The notes under the pieces are model-generated. The model saw only the letters and a program-made list of their open reading frames with translations, was not told the origin of the DNA and ran no database searches. DNA of 32,433 bases from Anaerolineae bacterium. GTDB lineage: Bacteria > Chloroflexota > Anaerolineae > Anaerolineales > Villigracilaceae. A program made the position numbers and the translations under genes. Of the stretch, positions 27,101 to 32,433 are shown piece by piece. Position 1 is the first letter of the stretch. Each line of letters opens with the position of its first letter. Where the stretch lies: NCBI GenBank assembly GCA_017303655.1, contig JAFLCE010000050.1:1-32433 (forward strand), read 5' to 3'.

Positions 27101-28009
27101 GCTTGGAAGGAAGCCGGAGTCCGCGCTTGGGAATGGCTTAAAGAACAGGAATACGACCCAACCACAATCGAAGATGACGATGAAGTTCGCCGCCTCTATC
27201 TGGAGGAATGGTTGGACAAGCGTCGCTACGACGTTTACAGTTTGAACGACCAAGCGTACGCGCATCGTGCCACCGCTCGAGAATGGTTGCGCGAAAAGGG
27301 CTATTCTGACCCTGATGAAATTCTGCTTGAAGACCGTCAGGTTGCCCATGATCCCAAGATGGACGACTTGGCGATCACTGCCTGCTTGCGTTTGTGGATG
27401 GAAGTAAATGGCATTACCCGCCGCGTAGCTGAAGATAAAGTCTACGAAACTGCCCAGGAACTTGCTAAAGAAAAGGGCATCCCGCTGCCGATCCTTGGCA
27501 AACAGACTCTACGTGATGGCAAGACCGGTTTGCCGTATGACCAACCTGTCACAGTAGGTGTGATGACCATTCTCAAGCTTCACCACTTGGTGGAAGACAA
27601 GGTTCATGCACGTTCCACGGGTCCTTACAGTTTGGTGACCCAACAACCGCTTGGTGGTAAGGCTCAATTCGGTGGTCAGCGCTTTGGTGAAATGGAAGTG
27701 TGGGCACTGGAAGCTTATGGTGCTGCTCATACCTTGCAGGAAATGCTCACGGTCAAATCGGATGATGTTCAAGGTCGTGTGAATACCTATGAAGCGATTG
27801 TGAAGGGTGACCCGATTGAAGAGCCCAGCATCCCTGCATCTTTCCGGGTGCTCGTGAAAGAATTGCAATCGTTGGGGCTTGCAGTGGAAGCCATCAATGA
27901 AAACGGTGACGTGGTTAAATTCGGAAAGGATGAAGAGAAGACTCATCCACCGAAACACGATACCGGTCTGCTTAGTTTGGGTGAAGGGCAATCCAGAAAA
28001 AAGCAGTAA
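24110..28009 (+). CDS. rpoB: RNA polymerase beta subunit
   Basis: Catalytic subunit of RNA polymerase, 1299 residues, starting at an ATG with AGGAGAG upstream. The rifampicin pocket (405-437) is wild type: [16 protein letters not shown] and [13 protein letters not shown], with D415, H425 and S430 at the main resistance positions, so sensitivity is predicted. The active-site segments [16 protein letters not shown] and [38 protein letters not shown] are intact. Between TPVFDGA (974-980) and [11 protein letters not shown] (from about 1134) there are about 150 residues where B. subtilis and E. coli have about 20: a lineage-type insertion of charged helices. rpoC does not follow, and rplJ/rplL do not precede. 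Confidence 0.97.
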   Translation: MASSLPQKSYARIPVSLDLPDLIEVQLDSFERLKKEGLGDLFHEVSPIESYNKGMKLFFPSRSPESQQWGLKYWFGDPKHTIEECVERDLTYASPLYVSVLLAGPDVPEPIKQDIFLGDFPEMTDKGTYIVNGTERVVVSQLIRSPGVYFEAPADRATGRLLSMAKLIPDRGAWMEFETRKSDYIILKFNRKRTVPITVFLRALAAVSDGIKDSPIKYGTDEEILSLFKDVDNNPERMFIASTIKQEPDWDLSNHTIAEAALIEFFKKMRPGDPATLDNARQFLEEQLFDQRHYDLERVGRYKLNQKLDLNIPIPHRTVSKSDILRLLRRMIQINNGSERSDDIDHLGNRRVKTVGELIQNKLRIGLRRMERVIKERMSIRDQEQLSPVTLVNIRPVVAALREFFGSSQLSQFMDQTNPLAELRHKRTLSALGPGGLRRERAGFDVRDVHHSHYGRICPIETPEGPNIGLIGRLASFARVNEYGFIETPYRRVYKALPSDSELFEGRTLREDIYDPKSEELLFKSGTEIDSKIAKRLARLDGEIAIIPFVSDEIVYLSADAEDKYTIAQANSTLTEKKEFSRERISCRYHSGFMFSNAESLDFMDVAPHQVVGISAALIPFLEHDDANRALMGSNMMAQAVPLVRPEVPLVSTGMERHAAIDSGQVVVAEADGEVVSVTGSTITVKEKRSGNRVYQLRKYQRSNQSTCIDQRPSVVKGQLIKAGDIIADSSSTDNGQLALGQNVVIAFLSWEGGNFEDAILLSERLVQEDRFTSVHIEKYEVEARDTKLGPEEITRDIPNVGDDAIKDLDENGIIRIGAEVGPNDILVGKITPKGEKELTPEERLLRAIFGEKSRDVKDTSLRMPHGERGKVVDVKVFTREENSDLAAGVDMMVRVSVAQRRKITAGDKMAGRHGNKGVVSKVVPVEDMPFLENGMPVDIILNPLGVPGRMNIGQVLEVHLGWAAKRLGYRAVTPVFDGASEEQIEAELARAWIVDQAWKEAGVRAWEWLKEQEYDPTTIEDDDEVRRLYLEEWLDKRRYDVYSLNDQAYAHRATAREWLREKGYSDPDEILLEDRQVAHDPKMDDLAITACLRLWMEVNGITRRVAEDKVYETAQELAKEKGIPLPILGKQTLRDGKTGLPYDQPVTVGVMTILKLHHLVEDKVHARSTGPYSLVTQQPLGGKAQFGGQRFGEMEVWALEAYGAAHTLQEMLTVKSDDVQGRVNTYEAIVKGDPIEEPSIPASFRVLVKELQSLGLAVEAINENGDVVKFGKDEEKTHPPKHDTGLLSLGEGQSRKKQ

Positions 28010-28015
28010 ATTCTA

Positions 28016-28044
28016 TTGACTTGATGGGTACAGCATGATAAAAT
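28016..28044 (+). promoter_or_regulatory. Promoter of the rpsL-rpsG-fusA-tuf operon
   Basis: TTGACT (28016-28021) and TAAAAT (28039-28044) are spaced by 17 bases, seven bases after the rpoB stop. Predicted start is near 28050, giving a 5' region of about 157 bases before rpsL. The ribosomal-protein operon can thus be transcribed independently of rpoB; I see no terminator after rpoB. Confidence 0.82.
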
Positions 28045-28066
28045 GTTGTGCCTTTGTCAAGAAAAA

Positions 28067-28092
28067 GGAGCGGCAATTGCTAACCCCGCTCC
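28067..28092 (+). promoter_or_regulatory. Hairpin enclosing ribosome site and start of the small ORF before rpsL
   Basis: GGAGCGG (28067-28073) pairs perfectly with CCGCTCC (28086-28092) around a 12-base loop. The stem contains most of the AAGGAG Shine-Dalgarno and the loop contains the TTG start of the 42-codon ORF. No T-run follows. It could repress translation until opened, or bind a ribosomal protein. Confidence 0.6.
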
Positions 28093-28205
28093 GAGAGAAA
28101 TTGGCAGCTACAGATGAGGCCATCAGGGAACGAATTGATGGTCTCATTTATTGCGAAAAAACAAAAATAAATAATCAATTAGAAGAATTTGTAATCGGAG
28201 GCTGA
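28077..28205 (+). CDS. Small ORF (42 residues) upstream of rpsL, uncharacterised
   Basis: I do not recognise this peptide. Start TTG at 28077 has AAGGAG six bases upstream; the TGA at 28203-28205 ends two bases before the GTG of rpsL, so it would be translationally coupled. It begins [20 protein letters not shown] and continues with a mixed charged segment including YCEK and QLEEFVIGG. The pattern is helical and acidic/basic, unlike random translation. It also carries the rpsL Shine-Dalgarno (GGAGG) in its last codons. It may be a real small protein, a coupling leader for operon control, or a chance frame; the ribosome site and precise junction favour the first two. Confidence 0.55.
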   Translation: MLTPLREKLAATDEAIRERIDGLIYCEKTKINNQLEEFVIGG

Positions 28206-28207
28206 TC

Positions 28208-28624
28208 GTGCCGACAGTAAATCAAATGGTCCGCAAGGGCCGCAAAGATAAAAAATCCAAAAGCAAGGCGCCTGCTCTGCAGTTCACATTGAACAGCTTT
28301 AAGCAACGCCGGTTCCGTCAGGATAAGGGTGCTCCTCAGAAGCGCGGTGTTTGTACCGTGGTTCGCACCATGACCCCTAAGAAGCCAAACTCTGCGCTTC
28401 GTAAGATTGCTCGTGTGCGTTTGAGCAATGGTATCGAAGTGACGGCGTACATTCCGGGTGAGGGTCATCAGTTGCAAGAGCACTCCGTGGTGCTTGTCCG
28501 TGGTGGTCGTGTTAAGGACCTTCCGGGCGTGCGTTACCACATTGTGCGTGGCACCCTCGACACCACCGGTGTGGCCAATCGTAAGCAGGGCCGCTCAAAG
28601 TACGGCGCGAAGCGTCCCAAGTAA
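28208..28624 (+). CDS. rpsL: 30S ribosomal protein S12
   Basis: Decoding-centre protein of the small subunit. The GTG start at 28208 has GGAGG upstream. The 138 residues open with [13 protein letters not shown] and include a segment of about 14 residues, absent from E. coli S12 but typical of the Bacillus-length form, before PQKRGVCT. The streptomycin-relevant lysines are wild type in [11 protein letters not shown] and [10 protein letters not shown]. The C-terminus [10 protein letters not shown] is complete. First recognised gene of the str-type operon. Confidence 0.97.
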   Translation: MPTVNQMVRKGRKDKKSKSKAPALQFTLNSFKQRRFRQDKGAPQKRGVCTVVRTMTPKKPNSALRKIARVRLSNGIEVTAYIPGEGHQLQEHSVVLVRGGRVKDLPGVRYHIVRGTLDTTGVANRKQGRSKYGAKRPK

Positions 28625-28644
28625 TATTGATGGAGTGATAAAGC

Positions 28645-29112
28645 ATGCGTAGAGCTAAACCCGAAAAACGGGAAATCCTTCCCGACGTCCGTTTTAATAG
28701 CCTCAATCTTCAGATCGTGATCCAACATGTGCTGAAGAGCGGTAAGAAGAGCGTTGCCATTGGATTGGTCTATGATGCCATGGATCTGATCAAGGAACGC
28801 ACTGAGAAGAATCCGATCGAAGTCTTCGATTCTGCTCTTAAGAATGTTGGTCCTATAATGGAAGTTCGCCCGCGTCGTGTGGGTGGTGCAACCTATCAGG
28901 TCCCGATGGAAGTTTCTACCGATCGCCGTACAACCCTGGCGATCCGTTGGCTTCTTGGTGCCGCCCGTGACCGTTCTGGCAAATCCTTTGCTGATAAGCT
29001 CGCTTCAGAATTGATCGATGCTTCTAACGAGACTGGCGCTTCGATCCGCAAACGCGACGAAACTCATAAGATGGCAGAAGCCAACCGCGCTTTCTCCCAT
29101 TATCGTATTTAA
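28645..29112 (+). CDS. rpsG: 30S ribosomal protein S7
   Basis: Primary 16S rRNA-binding protein that nucleates the head of the small subunit and, in E. coli, represses its own operon. The ATG at 28645 has GGAG nine bases upstream. All 155 residues are present, including the start MRRAKPEKREILPD, the RRVGGATYQVPMEV beta hairpin (near 77-90), RWLLGAARDR and the C-terminal RAFSHYRI. The 20-base gap from rpsL is too short for the long S7-binding site of the E. coli intergenic region, so autoregulation, if any, is arranged differently. Confidence 0.97.
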   Translation: MRRAKPEKREILPDVRFNSLNLQIVIQHVLKSGKKSVAIGLVYDAMDLIKERTEKNPIEVFDSALKNVGPIMEVRPRRVGGATYQVPMEVSTDRRTTLAIRWLLGAARDRSGKSFADKLASELIDASNETGASIRKRDETHKMAEANRAFSHYRI

Positions 29113-29139
29113 TTTAGAAGAAATAGGTAATCGATAGCA

Positions 29140-31212
29140 ATGGCACGCGTTCATCCGTTGGAAAAATACCGAAATATTGGCATTATTGCCCACATCGACG
29201 CCGGGAAGACGACAACTACCGAGCGGATCATGTTCTATACCGGTTTAACTCACCGCATTGGGTCTGTTGACGATGGAAATACCGTAACCGACTGGATGGT
29301 GCAGGAGCGTGAACGCGGTATTACCATTGTTTCCGCGGCGGTCTCTGCCGAGTGGAAGGGTTATCAAGTTAACATCATTGATACCCCCGGTCACATCGAC
29401 TTTACTGCTGAAGTTCAGCGCTCCCTTCGTGTTCTTGATGGTGGCGTTGTTGTTTTCGATGCTGTTCAAGGCGTGGAACCCCAGTCTGAGACCGTTTGGC
29501 GCCAGGCTGATCGTTACGGTGTTCCGCGTATTTGTTTTGTTAATAAGATGGATCGTGTTGGCGCCTCATACGAGCGCACCATTGAGACCATTATTGACCG
29601 CCTCGGCGCCAAGCCGATCCCGATGCAGGTTCCGATTGGGTTTGAAGCGACTTTCAAGGGAGTTGTTGATCTTCTTTCTATGACTGCTATTGTATGGGAA
29701 GACGATCTCGGTAAAGATCCCCATGTAGTAGAAATTCCTGCTGATTTGAAGGATCAAGCTGTAGAAGCCCGTGCCAAGATGGTTGAGCGGATCGCTGAAC
29801 TTGACGACGAACTCACTATGAAGTTCCTTGAAGCACAAGAAATTGGCGTGGATGAACTCAAAGCCGCACTTCGAAAAGGTGTAATTGCAAATAAGGCAAC
29901 GCCTATTTTCTGTGGTTCTTCCTTAAAGAATAAAGGTGTCCAGGTAATGCTTGACGCAGTAGTAGATTACCTGCCTTCTCCTATGGACAAGGCAACTATC
30001 ACTGCATCAGAGCCTGGTAACGCTGAAAACACCTTTGAAATCCCGACAGTTGATGATGCACCATTGAGTGCACTGGTTTTTAAGATTGTTACCGATCCTT
30101 ATGTAGGTCGTCTTGCGTATATCCGTGTTTATTCGGGTGTTTTAAGCCAGGGACAAACTGTTCAAAACAGCACCAAAGGCAAGAAGGAACGCATTGGTCG
30201 TCTGTTGAAAATGCATGCTGATCGCCGAGAAGACATTACTGAAATTCGCGCTGGTGATATTGGTGCTATTTTGGGTTTCAAAGATAGTTTTACTGGCGAT
30301 ACCCTTTGTGATACTAAGTCATTAGCTCTTGAAAGCATTACGTTCCCCGAGCCTGTAATCTCCATCGCGATTGAGCCGAAAAGCTCCAGCGATCAGGAGA
30401 AAATGGGTGAGGCGCTTCGTAAACTTGCTGAAGAAGATCCCACATTCCGTGTTAATTCAGATGATAGCACCGGTCAGACCGTGATCCGCGGTATGGGCGA
30501 GCTTCATCTCGATATCATCGTTGACCGCCTTCTGCGCGAATTTAAGGTGCAGGCGAACGTTGGTACGCCTCGTGTCGCGTATCGCGAATCCATCACCAAG
30601 CCGGTCAAGGAAGTCAATTACAAGTATGCCAAGCAGTCTGGTGGTAAGGGGCAATACGGTCATGTCGTGTTCGCTCTTGAACCCGGCGAGCGTGGCAGCG
30701 GTATTATCTTTGAAAACAAGATCGTCGGCGGTTCCATTCCAAAGGAATACATCAACCCGATCGAAAAAGGTTTCCGCGAAGCAACTGAAAGTGGTATTCT
30801 CGCCGGTTACCCGGTGGTGGATTTGAAGATCACCTTGTTCGATGGCTCGTTCCATGAAGTCGACTCCAGCGAAATGGCGTTTAAGCTTGCCGCTTCGATG
30901 GGCTTCAAAGAAGGTATGCAGAAGGGCAATGCAATTCTGCTCGAACCGATGATGAAGGTTGAAGTTGTTGCGCCTGAAGAATATCTCGGTGATGTAATGG
31001 GACAGGTCAACAGCCGCCGCGGTTTAATCCAGGGCATGGACGTTCGCCCCGGTAATGCTCAGGCTGTCCGTGCTATGGTGCCGTTGGGCGAAATGTTCGG
31101 GTATGCTACCCAACTTCGCTCTGCCACCCAGGGACGCGGTGTATTTAGTATGGAATTCGACCACTACGCGCCAGTTGCGCAGTCGGTTGCTGAAGAAATT
31201 TTGAAATCGTAA
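29140..31212 (+). CDS. fusA: Elongation factor G
   Basis: Translocase GTPase, 690 residues. G1 is [14 protein letters not shown] (H18-T24), switch I includes [10 protein letters not shown]3 is DTPGHIDF and G4 is FVNKMDR. Domain IV (about 480-600) carries [17 protein letters not shown], and domain V ends in [17 protein letters not shown]. Only a weak ribosome site (AATAGG) precedes the ATG at 29140. It sits in the conserved S12-S7-EF-G-EF-Tu order. Its codons are richer in T-ending choices than those of the following tuf gene. Confidence 0.97.
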   Translation: MARVHPLEKYRNIGIIAHIDAGKTTTTERIMFYTGLTHRIGSVDDGNTVTDWMVQERERGITIVSAAVSAEWKGYQVNIIDTPGHIDFTAEVQRSLRVLDGGVVVFDAVQGVEPQSETVWRQADRYGVPRICFVNKMDRVGASYERTIETIIDRLGAKPIPMQVPIGFEATFKGVVDLLSMTAIVWEDDLGKDPHVVEIPADLKDQAVEARAKMVERIAELDDELTMKFLEAQEIGVDELKAALRKGVIANKATPIFCGSSLKNKGVQVMLDAVVDYLPSPMDKATITASEPGNAENTFEIPTVDDAPLSALVFKIVTDPYVGRLAYIRVYSGVLSQGQTVQNSTKGKKERIGRLLKMHADRREDITEIRAGDIGAILGFKDSFTGDTLCDTKSLALESITFPEPVISIAIEPKSSSDQEKMGEALRKLAEEDPTFRVNSDDSTGQTVIRGMGELHLDIIVDRLLREFKVQANVGTPRVAYRESITKPVKEVNYKYAKQSGGKGQYGHVVFALEPGERGSGIIFENKIVGGSIPKEYINPIEKGFREATESGILAGYPVVDLKITLFDGSFHEVDSSEMAFKLAASMGFKEGMQKGNAILLEPMMKVEVVAPEEYLGDVMGQVNSRRGLIQGMDVRPGNAQAVRAMVPLGEMFGYATQLRSATQGRGVFSMEFDHYAPVAQSVAEEILKS

Positions 31213-31237
31213 CGGTTATTACCTAAGGAGTATTATC

Positions 31238-32433
31238 ATGGCGAAAGGGAAGTTTGACAGAAGCAAGCCGCATTTGAACGTAGGGACGATGGGCCACATC
31301 GACCACGGCAAGACGACATTGACAGCCGCGATCACGAAAGTGGCGGGATTGTCAGGACAGGCTGATTTCAAAGCCTACGATCAGATCGACAATGCCCCCG
31401 AAGAAAAAGCGCGTGGCATCACGATCAACATCGCACACGTAGAGTACCAGACCGACAAGCGCCACTATGCGCACGTCGACATGCCGGGACACCGCGACTA
31501 CATCAAGAACATGATCACCGGTGCGGCACAGGTCGATGGTGCCATCCTCGTCGTGGCAGCCCCCGATGGTCCGATGCCCCAGACCCGTGAACACGTCCTC
31601 CTGGCTCGTCAGGTGGAAGTACCCTCCATCGTCGTCTTCCTGAACAAGGTAGACATGATGGACGACCCTGAATTGCTCGAACTCGTGGAACTCGAACTGC
31701 GCGAACTGCTCAGCAGCTACGGCTTCCCCGGCGACACCACCCCGATCGTGCGCGGCTCCGCCAAGCAAGCCTTGGAGAGCACCTCGACCGACCCGAACGC
31801 CCCCGAATACGCTCCGATCAAGGAACTGCTTCGTGTGGTGGACGAATACATCCCCGAACCCAAGCGCGAGACCGACAAGCCGTTCATGATGGCTGTGGAA
31901 GACGTGTTCTCGATCAAGGGACGTGGAACCGTAGTAACCGGACGTGTAGACCGCGGCGTCGCCAAGAAGGGCGAACCGATCGAGATCATTGGTCTGCGCG
32001 ACACCAAAGCCTCCGTCATCACCGGCATCGAAATGTTCCACAAGGAACTGGACGAAGCCGTGGCGGGTGATAACGCAGGCGTGTTGCTGCGTGGTATTGA
32101 ACGTGAAGATGTGGAACGTGGACAGGTGTTGGCAAAGCCCGGATCTGTGACCCCACACAAGAAGTTCCTTGCCGAAGTGTACGTATTGAAGAAGGAAGAA
32201 GGTGGACGTCACAAGGCGTTCTTCAGTGGCTATCGACCTCAGTTCTACATCCGCACCATGGATGTGACGGGTGACATTGCCCTTCCCGAAGGTGTCGAAA
32301 TGGTAATGCCTGGTGACAACGTGAACCTGACGGTGGAACTCATCGTGCCGGTGGCGTTGGAGCAGGGCTCCAAGTTCGCTATTCGCGAGGGCGGTCTCAC
32401 CGTCGGCGCGGGTGTCGTTACCAAGATCATCTC
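31238..32433 (+). CDS. tuf: Elongation factor Tu, 3' end cut by window edge
   Basis: Delivers aminoacyl-tRNA to the ribosome. The ATG at 31238 has AAGGAG seven bases upstream. About 398 codons are visible, up to [10 protein letters not shown], so only a few residues are missing. G1 is GHIDHGKT (19-26), the switch I threonine is T62 in RGITI and G4 is NKVD. Switch II reads [13 protein letters not shown] (80-92), where most bacterial EF-Tu proteins have VDCPGHADYVKNM; the catalytic H85 is kept. Codon choice is strongly C-ending (GAC, ATC, CCC), more biased than in fusA. Many bacteria carry two tuf copies, which could explain a separate codon history. Confidence 0.97.
   Translation, partial: MAKGKFDRSKPHLNVGTMGHIDHGKTTLTAAITKVAGLSGQADFKAYDQIDNAPEEKARGITINIAHVEYQTDKRHYAHVDMPGHRDYIKNMITGAAQVDGAILVVAAPDGPMPQTREHVLLARQVEVPSIVVFLNKVDMMDDPELLELVELELRELLSSYGFPGDTTPIVRGSAKQALESTSTDPNAPEYAPIKELLRVVDEYIPEPKRETDKPFMMAVEDVFSIKGRGTVVTGRVDRGVAKKGEPIEIIGLRDTKASVITGIEMFHKELDEAVAGDNAGVLLRGIEREDVERGQVLAKPGSVTPHKKFLAEVYVLKKEEGGRHKAFFSGYRPQFYIRTMDVTGDIALPEGVEMVMPGDNVNLTVELIVPVALEQGSKFAIREGGLTVGAGVVTKII

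Noticed and set aside
28067-28092. Terminator between rpoB and rpsL
   Set aside because: The hairpin is GC-rich, but no T-run follows; it lies downstream of the rpsL promoter and over a start site, fitting translational control better.
31352-32212. A 286-codon minus-strand open frame opposite tuf
   Set aside because: It is a shadow of the strongly biased tuf codons; the plus strand encodes an unmistakable EF-Tu.

Overview
The window is a stretch of bacterial chromosome with about 50% GC and tightly packed housekeeping genes. Gene content and protein style (EF-Tu, an HD-GYP/GAF receptor, Cys-poor secreted proteins, TTG/GTG starts, S12 of the 138-residue type) suggest a member of the Chloroflexota, probably Anaerolineae. 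That is inference from general resemblance; no 16S rRNA gene is present. I see no phage, insertion sequence, CRISPR array or defence island.

Layout. Bases 1-4544 (+) form a compact cluster: a GNAT acetyltransferase cut by the window edge, alanine racemase (alr), two tandem copies of signal peptidase II (lspA), a RluD-type pseudouridine synthase and a threonine aldolase. Several genes overlap or are separated by a few bases. Convergent to it (4541-7723, -) is a 1060-residue membrane receptor with three GAF-like domains and a c-di-GMP phosphodiesterase (HD-GYP) domain. Bases 7847-12951 (+) hold purine nucleoside phosphorylase, a membrane-anchored Ig-like protein, a second GNAT protein, a 639-residue membrane/GAF/helix-turn-helix protein and a three-domain S1 RNA-binding protein. 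Next come ftsK, a CDP-alcohol phosphatidyltransferase overlapping lgt, and a two-gene ABC-2 exporter ending at a strong terminator (12955-19080). An MBL-fold hydrolase converges on an HNH nuclease at a shared bidirectional terminator, followed by a TIGR01777-type SDR protein, a lipoprotein and tyrS. A tRNA cluster (Phe, Gly, Cys, - strand) lies back to back with rpoB, and the window ends with rpsL-rpsG-fusA-tuf.

The most striking signal is upstream of tyrS. A 17-bp-spaced sigma70-type promoter reads directly into a 16-codon leader, MSINFFTSRYYYYYLL, with five consecutive tyrosine codons. It is followed by three mutually exclusive RNA pairings ending in a GC-rich intrinsic terminator before tyrS. 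This has the architecture of a trp-type ribosome-mediated attenuator, here apparently sensing Tyr-tRNA to control tyrosyl-tRNA synthetase. The leader start codon falls at the predicted +1, so it may be translated as a leaderless mRNA.

Other observations: an unlisted 42-codon ORF immediately before rpsL, with its Shine-Dalgarno and start codon inside a hairpin; a roughly 130-residue lineage-type insertion in RpoB; no rpoC after rpoB and no rplJ/rplL before it; duplicated lspA; and a membrane-bound GAF protein that seems to end in a DNA-binding helix-turn-helix instead of a kinase. Lipoprotein biogenesis recurs: lgt beside a phospholipid-headgroup enzyme, two lspA genes and a lipoprotein. No gene-free stretch exceeds 300 bases once the tRNAs at 23606-23902 are counted.
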